Made by a program: the position numbers and the translations under genes. Source: Clitoria ternatea (lineage: Eukaryota > Streptophyta > Magnoliopsida > Fabales > Fabaceae). Taken from it: DNA of 64,000 nucleotides. The stretch is taken from contig CM075675.1 in assembly GCA_037962975.1 (NCBI GenBank), positions 31,002,501 through 31,066,500 on the forward strand, in the 5' to 3' direction. Positions 44,096-54,965 of the stretch are shown one piece after another. Under the pieces are notes generated by a model that was not told where the DNA came from, searched no databases, and saw only the letters and a program-made list of their open reading frames with translations. How positions within the stretch are numbered: the first letter of the stretch is position 1; every line of letters starts with the position of its first letter.

Positions 44096-47000
44096 ATGGA
44101 GGTACCGAAAAATCGACGATGGATGTACAATCGACTAGATCGCAATCAGCGAGTGACTGAGGAGTTTATGATGGGGCTATTGGAGTTCATTCCATTTGCT
44201 ACGGCAAACACGCCTGGATTTGAAGCGACTCAAAAGATTCGTTGTCCGTGCTCAAGGTGCAAATGCATGAGTTTTGAATACACGGATGATGTCATGTGCC
44301 ACCTAACTGAGAAAGGGTTCATGGAAACATACCACTGCTGGTACAACCATGGTGAGCAGTTACCGCCTAGACCTTTAGGCGTAACCGTGCAACAGTTTTA
44401 CTATGAGGTTGAAGGAAACAGGGATACGTACAACAACATAGAACAAATGGTGATGGATCATGTTGGACCCTCTACAGGGCGTATGCTAGAACATGGTGAC
44501 CAAGCAGGGAATGAGGATGACAATATAGAGGAGGATCCTAATCTGGAGGTGATGAGATTTTATGATTTGTTAGCGGCGGCTCAGACTCCATTGTGGGACG
44601 GGTGTAAGAGTCACACTGAGTTATCCGCCTCCCTAGCTGCTTTGAGCCTAAAGGTAGATTATAATCTTTATAGAGGTTGTTTTAATAGGATGGTCAATCT
44701 GATGGGTTCCACCATGCCTAATAATCATCGAATGCCAACAAACCTGTACCATGCTAAGAAATAAGTGGCAAACTTGGGGTTGGGTTGTGTGAAGATAGAG
44801 TGTTGTGTTGGCGGATATATGCTGTTCAGAAATGAGTTTACAGATAAGAGTGTCATAAAATGTCCATATTGTAATGAGGAACGCTAAAAAACCGTTAAAA
44901 GAAGAGGGAAGGTAACCCAGACGGCCAGGAAGAAAATGTGGTACTTCCCTATAACATCGCGTCTTCAACGCCTGTATGCGTCATTGTCCACGGCAAAACA
45001 CATGCATTGGCATGCTCTGAATCGAACACAAGAGGGGTTTCTTTGCCATCCTTCCGACGGGAAAGCATGGAAGTGTTTGGATGAGCTATATCCGGAATTT
45101 TATGGCGAGCCGCGCAATGTAAGACTTGGCTTATGTATTGATGGGTTTAACTCGTTTGGTCAATACGGAAGAGCTTACTCTTGTTGGCCAGTCATACTGA
45201 CCCAATACAATCTGCCTCCTGATATGTGTATGAAGAGGGAGGTCATGTTTCTATCTATACTAGTTCCAGGACCCAAAAATCCAAAGGCGAACATAGACGT
45301 GTTTTTGCAACCGTTGGTTGAAGAGTTATCACAATTATGGGATGTCGGGGTAATGACATACGATGCGTCTTTGAAGAACAACTTTATGATACGTGCTATT
45401 TTGATGTGGACTATTAACAACTTCCCGGCCTATGGTATGCTTTCTGGATGGTCAACGTCTGGAAAGCTTGCTTGCCCTGTATGCATGGAACATACCGGGG
45501 GGGGGGGGGAAATCACTCCTTGTTAGTGGCAAGACAAGTTTCTTTGACTGTCATAGAAAGTTTCTACCATTGGATCACCCGTTTAGGAGAAACAAAACCG
45601 CTTTTAAGAAGAACAAGGTTGTTAATGAACCTCCACCCCGTAGGTTATCCGGTGCACGGGTTTGGCAGAGGGTCGAAGAGTATCCTTACATCTGGGAGAA
45701 GAGTGTTAAGGAGTTTACGGGTTATGGTAAGGAACACCACTGGGTGAAGCAGAGCATCTTATAGGATTTGCCATATTGGAAAGACTTGTTGTTAAGACAC
45801 AACATTGATGTCATGCACACTGAACGTAATGTTTTCATGAATATTTTTGACATTATTATGGACATCAAAGGGAGAACAAAGGACAATGAGAAGAGTCATC
45901 TAGACCTTCCGATTTGGTGTTCTAGGAAGGAGTTAGAATTGAGGGATGCGGGACGTGGAAGAATGTTTAAACCTCATGCAAAATATGCTTTAACTAGACC
46001 ACAACAGATTGTTGTGTGTATTTGGATGAATGGGTTGACCCTGCCTGACAGATTCGCTTCTAACTTGAGTAGATGTGTCGACGTTAAGGACGGCAAGGTG
46101 TTTGGCATGAAAAGTCATGATTGCCATGTGTTTATGCAATAATTACTCCCGTACGCGTTTCATGCCTTATCGAAGCCTATTTGGAAACCGTTGGTGGAGT
46201 TGAGTCACTTCTTTAAGGAGTTGACGGCTACTTCATTGACTATGGAGAAACTTGTGAAGATGGAAGAAACTATACCGGTATTGATTTATAAGTTGGAGCA
46301 GATTTTCCCACCAAGTTTTTTTGACTCGATGAAGCATTTGTCTATCCATCTACCATACGAGGCCTTGGTTGGTGGCCCGGTGTAGTATCGTTGGATGTAT
46401 CCATTCGAAAGGTGAACGCCAGAACTCTTTAATTTCCTTGCAAACACTTCTTATAATAGTATTTTCTAACTTAACATTTGTTTATAATGTTGAAGATTCT
46501 TACGCTCTTTAAAAGAAAAAGTGTCGAACAAAGCCTGCATTGAAGCATCAATTTGTGAGGCATACTTAGTCGAAGAAATGACAACTTTTGCTTCTTTCTA
46601 TTTTCTGATGGAGATAGAAACTAGAATGAGTAGAATTCCCCGCAATCTTGGGGTAGCCACCCGTGCAGGGTTTGATGAACAAATATCAATTTTTAACTAT
46701 CCTGGTCATCCGGGGGGCAAGCTCATAAAATGTTACATTGATGAGAAAGATCGAAAGGCGGCTCACTTGTACATTCTTCTAAATTGCCTAGAAGTGGAAC
46801 CGTTTCTTGAGTAAGTATAAAAGTTATATGTTACATTCTAAACCTAGATTTTATAGTATCTAAATTCGTTTCCTTTAAATAGCTTATATACAGATATGCT
46901 AAAACTTGAGCAAAATGATTTAACTGATGACCAAATTCATAGTGAGGTGTCATCCAAGTTCGTTGGTTGGTTCGTATAACACGTAAGACCCGTATACCGA

Positions 47001-47846
47001 GTGTTTTTTATCTGTGCTTCTAACTCCCGGTATCTAACCATGACCTATTTGTTATATTGTACATAGATACAAGACCCTAACAACCATATTGAAGATTCTT
47101 TACTTCAAGCCCTTTCTTGGCGGCCGGTGAAAACTGTTAAAAAATGGCCTATTTACTAAGTAAATAGCTACAAGTTTAATATTCTTCAATGGAGTGAAGG
47201 GATGCGTACCCATAACTACGGAGTTTGTGTTAGAGGCACCGCCGAACAGTTAGAAGAAGACTTTTATGGAGTGCTGACGAAGATTGTTGAAGTTTCGTTC
47301 TCTGGACGACTAAGAAGAGATATTGTTCTATTCAAATGTGATTGGTTCGACAACACAATCGGCGTTAGAACAAAGGTTGACAACAACTACAGCTTAGTTG
47401 AGGTCAAGAAGAATGGTAGATATAAAGGGTTTGATCCCTTCATTTTTACCCAACAAGCTGAGCAGGTTTATTACACCGACTTCCCTGGAGGACATCAGGA
47501 CTGGTATACAGTCATCAAGGCGAAGGCCCGAAGTCAGATCACTGATAATGTCTCCGAAGAGGTCGATGACGCTTATCAGCTTGCACCACACGAGCTCAAC
47601 GATGGCAATTTGTTGTTCAACATTAATCCAATCATAATGGATGAGACACTCGCCACTACGGGGGGTGAACACATTGACAAAGACCTTGTCTCTCAATCAA
47701 AATGGTCTAGGGCTGATCTGGATACTGATGAAGTTGTTCAAACAGATAACTACAGTGACACTGAAACTGAGAGGGAATTTGAAACTAAAACAGACACAGA
47801 GTATGTAGTTACTAAACATATATACATAGGTTTATATATATCATAA
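44096..47846 (+). pseudogene. TNP2-type CACTA transposase, decayed
   Basis: From ATG 44096 the frame gives a transposase-associated domain (RRWMYNRLDRNQRVTEEF, CPCSRCKCMSF). After stops near 44762 and 44886 it continues with the TNP2 catalytic region (GLCIDGFNSFGQYGRAYSCW, FLSILVPGPKNP, GVMTYDAS, KLACPVCMEH). A run of 13 G at 45497-45509 shifts the frame by one; the next part (FDCHRKFLPLDHPFRRNK, HNIDVMHTERNVFMNIFDI, HDCHVFMQ) is cut by stops at 45762, 46140 and 46383. DUF4218-like (46521-46814) and DUF4216-like (47202-47846: YYTDFPGGHQDWYTVIKAK) parts follow, separated by probable introns. At least five nonsense codons and one frameshift make it non-functional. In working elements this protein cuts and joins the transposon ends. 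Confidence 0.85.
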
Positions 47847-47880
47847 GACTAACCTTTCATTTCATGATTTTATCCACAGA

Positions 47881-49260
47881 TGACGGGACGTCGACTGCCC
47901 TTCAGTAGGGGTGGTGGGTCCAGGACCCCGGCATCCCGTATGGGGACTCCCACCCCAGAGTAGGGAACTACTCCATCACCACTGCAGATAACTCCATCAC
48001 CACCACAGCGGACCACTCCATCACCACCACAACTGACCACCCCATCACCACCACAACTGACCACCCCAGAGCAGACTCCTGGAGTTGGTGTCTTGGAGGA
48101 CCCTGGCCATCAGGCCACCCCACCTCTGGCATCCCCTCTGCCCATGTTGGTACCCGTGCCGGCTGGAGACGAGTAAGTCACTAAAACTCAAATACTTTTA
48201 TGTTATTTGTATGGTACTTTATTTTAAACTTTAGTGGAAAGACTTGTTGATTTATTGTATGTTACTTTAATTAGTACTTCTATAGATTGAATTATACTGG
48301 GAACTCTTCTGTTTGTAACAGGGTAACTATTTAAACTTGGAAATGTTACATTTACAGGGGAGACTCTGTCAAAATTTTGGGAGTCTCCCTAGATTGTGTG
48401 TTGTTATACTCCTGATATAATTGTTGTCATTATAGCTTTGTTGATAGTAGTCACACTACCAAAGCGATTACTAAGGTTTTAAAGGCCCAGTGGGATGGTC
48501 CATATATATCTTGGACATATGCTGGGAAGGTTGTCCAAGATAGGTGGTTTGACACCTTCTCGGTAAGTTACCACATCAATTTGTTGTGATTTGATTTGTA
48601 AAATAGACCTCTTATTAATTTTGATTTCTTATTTCATTTTACAGCGTGATTATCAGTGGGCAGAGGGTATGATTGATGAGATTAGGAAAGTCTTTGCCAC
48701 AAAGACCTCCAAAATCATCAAGAGTACCCTTTGGAAGGTGAGGGACAAGGGTGAGCGCCCTCGTTGGATCCCCGAGGACCATTGGGACAGGATGGTCCAG
48801 AAGTGGGGGGGTGTCCCATTCCAGCAGGCGAGTGCTCGGAACAAGGCAAACAGAGCCACCGATGCTGCAGCCTCAGTTTACACTGGGGGTAGCATTTCAA
48901 CCCTCGAGCACAAGAAAAGATTTGTAAGTATATTTATGTTAAACATTTCTATTATGATTCATCTGACATGTTTACAAATAATAATCTTAATGTTTTTTGT
49001 CCACCACAGGAGCTGAGGGAGCACCGGGAGCCTTCTTTGTTTGAGGTCATGCAAAAGACCAAGAAGAACAAAGCCAGTGCATGGGTAAACCAGAAGACTA
49101 TAGATCTAGTGGTATTTACTTTTAACTCACACATGCTTATATTTACAAATCAGCTTACTAATCCTATCAGTGTTTTTTAATTTACAGGAGGCGTATCAGG
49201 CCAGGAGGGCCGAGAAGGAGGCGGACCTGGTGGCTTCGACCCAAGGCGTATCAGCTTACT
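47881..49260 (+). pseudogene. En/Spm-type second protein (Transposase_24-like), truncated
   Basis: Readable as exons: 47881-48173 (MTGRRLPFSRGGGSRTPASR, then proline-rich TTPSPPQ repeats, donor GA|GTAAGT), 48437-48561 (WDGPYISWTYAGKVVQDRWF), 48645-48922 (RDYQWAEGMIDEIRKVF...ERPRWIPEDHWDRMVQKW), 49010-49111 (LREHREPSLFEVMQKTKKNK) and 49188-49257 (EAYQARRAEKEADLVAST). The family is the plant Ptta/En/Spm 'Transposase_24' type, thought to bind subterminal repeats. A TAG at 47968-47970 interrupts exon 1, and the last exon breaks off into AT-rich DNA at a short duplicated phrase, so the C terminus is missing. Confidence 0.75.
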
Positions 49261-49384
49261 AATCCTATTATTCAAATTTAATTATAAAATTTTATCACCC
49301 AATACAAAATATTAATCAATATTTTTAAAGTTAAATTAACAAAACCTATAAATATTTAACCAATTTTTTTAAGAAAATAAAAAT

Positions 49385-49948
49385 TCCCATTAGCGACGGA
49401 CACAGATGGTCGCTATATGGCTTCCCAATAGCGACGAACGCACATGGTCGCTATATGGCTACCAATAGCGATGGATACAAGTGGTCGCTGTATGGCTACC
49501 CATCACGACGGATACATGTGGTCGCTGTATGGCTACCATAGCAACGGGCCTTAAGTGGTCGCAGTGTGGCTGTTAATAGTGACGGCCAAAAATAGTCGTA
49601 GTGTGCTGTACGTAGCGATGAATGTGTGAGGTCGCTGTATGGTTACTAATAGCAACGTCAAATCTCTGTCGCTATATGGCTAGTAGTAGCCACGGGTCAC
49701 TTGTGGTCGTTGAACGTGCTCAGTTAGCGACGGCTGAAGTAAGTGAACCAGAGACCATGTTAGCGACGGCGTTATGCCGTCGGCACTGTAGCGACGGCGT
49801 TTCTGTGGTCGCTGACCTATCTTCGACGAAGGTTTTAGTGACGAGTGTTTGTCCGTCTGAAAGACCGTCGCTAGTCCTCTTAGTAACGGCCTTGGCATTG
49901 ATTAGCGACCAATTGTGTCCGTCGCTAACAAGTATTTTTTTAGTTGTG
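49385..49948. repeat. Right subterminal repeats of the CACTA element
   Basis: Regularly spaced units of about 50-60 bp with TAGCGACGG... and GGTCGCTATATGGCT, ending GTCGCTAACAAGTATTTTTTTAGTTGTG. Confidence 0.85.
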
Positions 49949-49951
49949 TAA

Positions 49952-50824
49952 AGAATAGTTTTTAGTAGAGGTTTGTTGTGTTAAAAATTTTGCTTATATT
50001 TCAAAAGTTTTAAGTCCCATATTAGCTAGCTTTCAGTTGTCTTTATATATATATACATGAGATTTATGGTGGCAAACAAGTTAGAAAGGAAGTGAGCTCA
50101 CACGCAACAAGCTTAGGCCAAAATATCTTCATGTGCAAATTTAAAGATTTGCTCCCCCATGTGTGCATGATTATATTTGATGTAGCTTGTTACCACTTAA
50201 ATTCTTTTATTTGTTTGAATTTGAAAAGCCTACCCATGAAAACCATTATTTATGGGGGCAAACAAGCTAGAAATGAAGCGAGCTCACACGACGAGCTTAG
50301 GCCAAAATATTTATTTCATGTGTAAATTTGAGGATTTTCTCCCCATATATGCATGATAATATTAGGCCTTTGGGATGAAGGTCAGTATCAAACCAAGATC
50401 AACTCATATATTTGATAAGAAAGTAATTAAATTATATATATATATATATTGTATATATTAAATATATACAATACAATATAATGTATGTATATATAGTAAA
50501 TGATTGATGTGACACCTAAAACTTAGATTACAAGTCCTAAGGTAATTGTCCTAAGTGCAATAAAAATTAGAGTAAAATTTTCTATTATGAAATAATCACC
50601 TCAAGGTTCATAATCAAAGCTTTAGAGTCATGTGCTAGTGTACATCACTTATAAACTAATCCTAATCCAATAATTTATCACCAAGGAACTATACATACAT
50701 CATAATACACACATATACACACAATAGATACCAAGTAAATCTATTAACCTAGCAGTTTGGTTAAAGTCCAAGATATTTATAAAAAAACCTATGAACCAAT
50801 AATATCCAAATAAGGTCATCAAAG

Positions 50825-50861
<37 letters not shown>

Positions 50862-51954
50862 TAAGCTCCTAAGACACTATCCCGGGCTTCTTGGCATCTC
50901 TCGTAAGTACTGTAAGGTACTAAATATTCCCTTGCTTCATATTCACTACTCACAAATACAGAATAGTGATATTATGTATAAAATAAGCATAAAATGCAAT
51001 AGAGTCACCCAATACACACATTCACAATATCACAACTCATTCAAGTCCAAACATGTAAAGTAATGTGATGCTATACATATGCCAAATAATGTTGGTTCAT
51101 TTAAATGATATTTCACTTTAATTAATGATGTTATGAGGAATCCATTATAACTATGGGAAATAACTATAGTATCATAATTCTCATAATCACTTTTTATTGG
51201 CATTGAACTGAATTACCTCAATGCAACACTATCACACACTATGACTTGGATAAACATATAATTGTGTTACGAGTCAACTTTAGAATACATCATCTAAAGT
51301 GTACAAGAAATCATAGGTTTCATTAATATATATTTAAAATAAAAGTATATATAGTATATTCTTGATATATTGATATTTGATAATATTTAGAACTCGATTT
51401 TAAATTAATGCATGATTAATATTGAATAGTAGATTTGAGTATAAATAGTTATATCATTTAATGTATTGCGTGGTTAATTTTACTATATATAATGATTTTT
51501 TGAAAAATATAGTAACTAAGAATATTAAGTCTATTATATATTTTAATTTTAAATTAAATATTTTTATTTTTATTTTGATATATTATATTAAAATTTCAAA
51601 ATTTTAATCTTTATAAATTTAATTTAGATTTAATTTCAAAATTTTATTTATTATATTAAGAGTTGGAAATTTTAATTTTTAATTCATATTTTTTATATAT
51701 TATATTAAATGCTCAAAATTTTCAAATTTTAATTAGAAAATTGAACTAATAAATAGTTATAAATTTAAATACATATAATATATATTTAAAATATAAGTAT
51801 ATAATATATTCTTGATGTATAATAATTGATAATATTTATAACCTAATTTTAAATTAGTACATGATTAATATTGAATATTATAGATTTGAATTAAATAGTT
51901 ATAATATTTAATGCATTACATAGTTAATCAAGTATAATATCTGTTTTACTAATC
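49952..51954. other. AT-rich intergenic DNA with local duplications
   Basis: No gene. Two related blocks (50060-50175 and 50245-50363) share GGCAAACAAG.TAGAAA, GAGCTCACAC and AGCTTAGGCCAAAATAT. An (AT)n run lies at 50826-50858. Two direct copies of about 155 bp (51325-51478 and 51773-51930) share TATATTTAAAAT...TATTCTTGAT and ATGATTAATATTGAATA. Confidence 0.6.
50826..50858. repeat. (AT)n microsatellite
   Basis: Uninterrupted TA dinucleotides for 33 bp. Confidence 0.95.
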
Positions 51955-53150
51955 CCAGGAGGTAGGACAACTTATTCAAGGTTTTCTATTATCCTATTGA
52001 TGTGGATGAGCACACTACTTGCAAAATTAAAAGATGAAGCTAATTGTTAAAGCAAAATTAATTATTTAGGATGAAGCACCGATGACACACAAGCGTTGTT
52101 TTGAAGCCGTAGACAGACCTTTTCATGACATAATGTGTTTTTCCAATGAAGATAACTTAAATAGACCTTTTGACAGTAAAGTGGTAGTATTTGGTGGAGA
52201 TTTTAGACAAATACTTCCTATAATGCATTACTGGTAGAATTAATGCATTAATGGATCGAGACAGGATGTTGTTCATGCTAACATTAATGCATCATACATG
52301 TAGAAGCATTGTTAAGTCTTGACATTAACAAAAATAATATGAGGCTTCAAACTAGCTTTTATTTGGATGTAGAAGAAATAAAGTTATTCTCAGAATGGGT
52401 GCTTAGCATTGGAGATGGAACCATTGGGAAACCATTGATGGAGTTAGAATTGAAATTCCACATGATTTGTTGATATCAGATACTGTTGATCCCATCGCTT
52501 CAGTTGTGGATAATACTTATCCATCATTGTTACAAAACATACATGATTCATCATTCTTTCAACATTGAGCTATTTTAGCTCAAATGACACTGTTTCTAAC
52601 TTGCATGAATATATGTTGTCATTGCTTATCCTAAAGAAGAAAGAACATATCTTAGTTTTGACACAAAATGTTGATTTTAATTTTGTTGATGATATTCACA
52701 CTCCAAAATTTTTGAATACAATTAATCCATCTAGTCTTCCAAATCATGTCTTAAAGTTAAAAATTGGTGCACCAATAATGTTATTGATAAACATTTATCA
52801 GTCTTCAGGTCTTTACAATGGTACTAGCTCGTTGTTGCTCAGTTATGAGCCTATGTATTAGAAGCAAAAGTCATTTCTAAAGTGAATATGGGGCATAAAA
52901 TATTCATTCCTAGACTCATTCAGATAATAGAATTCCTTTTAAGTTATAGAAATCGTTTGCAATGACTATCAATAAAAGTTAAGGTCAAAAGCATGTTAGA
53001 ATTTACTTGCCAAGGTTTGTCTTCTCCCATGACCAATTATATGTTGCAACTTCCAAAGTCACCAACAAAGGAGGATTGGAATTACTCATAAGCATATTTT
53101 AGATACAACAAATGTTGTATATAAAAGTCTTCCAAAATTTATATTAGGTT
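51955..53150 (+). pseudogene. Helitron PIF1-type helicase remnant
   Basis: Broken frames spell the C-terminal half of the plant Helitron helicase in order: GGRTTYSRF (51960), DEAPMTHKRCFEAVDRPFHD and VVVFGGDFRQILPI (52070-52220), VRIEIPHDLLISD (52440), a 98-codon open piece at 52565-52861 with PKFLNTINPSSLPNHVLKLK and GAPIMLLINIYQSSGLYNGT, then SFAMTINKS, IYLPRFVFSHDQLYVATSKV (52960-53080) and NVVYKSLPKF. Many stops and small gaps separate the pieces. Walker A, the Rep domain and the Helitron 3' hairpin are not seen, so only a decayed segment remains. Confidence 0.85.
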
Positions 53151-54760
53151 GCTCCTAAAATCTTTTTCATTTTAAAATATTATTATTTATTAGTATTATT
53201 CTTATTCTTACTATAATATTAATATTAATTATTATTATTATTCAAATATTTTTATTTATGATTGTCTTTAATTAACGACTATCATATATTATTTTCCTTT
53301 GTAACTTTTCAACTTTTTTAGGGCATTTAAGAAACTTCTTTTAATGTCTACTTATAATTTTTATATAATGGGAAACTTCATATTTCTAGACCAATATTAT
53401 TTTGTATGTTAAATGTTTTGAAGAAACTTATTAAATTATAAATACCTCAAGGAAATTTTCTTTTGCTATTAATATTAATTGCTATTATTAATTTTACATA
53501 TATTTGTAGATAAATTTAATACTCCACCCTCTATCATTTCCTTCATATTCTTGTCCCTACATCACATTAATTCCCCACTAGTTTTCATATATATAATGAT
53601 TAACTAAATATAATATAACATAGATCACCGTAATAAGTTTTAAATTTAGTAAGTATAATTATGAGGTTTCGTGAACAATTGATTAAAGAAAGAATTATAA
53701 ATTTTTTATACAAAATTATACACAAATGTTTAGTGTGTAATTTAACTATATTAAATAATATCACCGTAATAAATATTAGGATTAATTGTTATTGTCATTC
53801 TTTTCCATGTTAAATTGATTAAATAACGGGATCAATTGTTATTTTTATTCCTTTCTGTATTAAAATTTGATATAAAATAATAAATAAAATAAATAGATAA
53901 ATCACCATAATTAATATGAAATGATATCTTATAAATTTCATTTATCTTTTTAATAAATCAATCTTTATCAATTAGATAATAAAATAAATTAAAATTTTTT
54001 AGAAGAAGACGAAAAAATGAGAAGGTGACATGTGGGCAAAGCTAAATATAATGTGTGTGTATATATAGAGAGGGGTAAATAGATAGATAAAATATGTTCC
54101 TCCTTAGGTTTAAAGGCGACAAAACAACTCACATATATGAATAATTCACAGTACCTATTTACTAAATGAGTGTGTATAAATATTATACTACCTCTGGTTT
54201 TAAATATAAGTAAAAATATCTAATTTCACACATATTAAGAATAATAGTTGGAGATAGTTATTTGCATTAATATTACCACTTATTTGATTTAATTTTCTAA
54301 AATACCCTTAGTATCATTTATTACATGAAGAATTAGTGGCCGTGGAAATATATGTAATGAGAATATATTTGGTAAACAAGCATTTAATGACATTGTGAAA
54401 GTCTAATTTTGTTTATATTAAGGGACCAAAAAATTTCACTAAAATTTGCTTATATTTGGAACTGAAGGTAGTACTATTTATATGATTATTAATATTTATT
54501 ATTTTATTAAATATACTCAAATATTTAGGTTTTTTATTATTTAATAATAAGATAAAAATTTAATATTTTTTATTATAATTTTAATGTATAAAGTTGTAAT
54601 TATATAATATTAATTTATAATGCGTGAATCATACTCTATTATCTTTCTTCTTATTAATTTTTATTAGTATATATTAAATATTTATAAATTCTGTAAGCCA
54701 TGTTAAACTCACACGTATGTAACGGGAGCATATTACCCCGTGTTTCCATCCCTAACCTAC
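53151..54760. other. AT-rich intergenic DNA
   Basis: Nothing coding. Very AT-rich, with short runs such as ATATATATAGAGAGG. It separates the Helitron remnant from the POL2A promoter. Confidence 0.6.
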
Positions 54761-54767
54761 CACAAAC

Positions 54768-54816
54768 TATATATACGCATTTTTTTGACTCGCCCAGGAA
54801 CACAAGAGCGGGAAAA
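54768..54816 (+). promoter_or_regulatory. POL2A core promoter: TATA box and E2F-type site
   Basis: ATATATATA at about 54768-54776 lies about 190 bp before the ATG. GCGGGAAA at 54809-54816 is a perfect reverse complement of the E2F consensus TTTCCCGC, the usual S-phase control element of plant replication genes. From its distance to the TATA box it would fall at or just after the transcription start. Confidence 0.55.
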
Positions 54817-54965
54817 TTCACTGGCTAGTAGCTTCTGCCTCAAAATTTTTCCTCATTCTATATCAGTTTCAAAGCTTCACCTGTAAACCTTATATCTGGT
54901 TGAAGACTTTACTTTTCAAAACTCTTAATTTTCTCCCTTGAAAGCCCTCGTTCTCGTTGCCAACG

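Larger units (their letters stand above)
37230..49948 (+). mobile_element. CACTA (En/Spm) transposon carrying a host gene fragment
   Basis: The left end CACCACTAAAAAAACC and the right end (reverse complement CACAACTAAAAAAATACTTG) are inverted copies, and a 3-bp target duplication TAA flanks them (37227-37229 and 49949-49951), as expected for CACTA elements. Subterminal regions at both ends are packed with TTAGCGACGG/GGTCGCTA motifs. Inside are a non-coding leader, a copia remnant, a fasciclin-like gene fragment, a tandem repeat, a TNP2-type transposase and an En/Spm-type second gene. Both transposase genes are broken, so this 12.7-kb copy cannot move on its own products. Confidence 0.85.

Noticed and set aside
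47870..48064. Minus-strand frame with VSCGGDGVV-type repeats
   Set aside because: Exact shadow of the proline-rich TTPSPPQ repeat on the plus strand.
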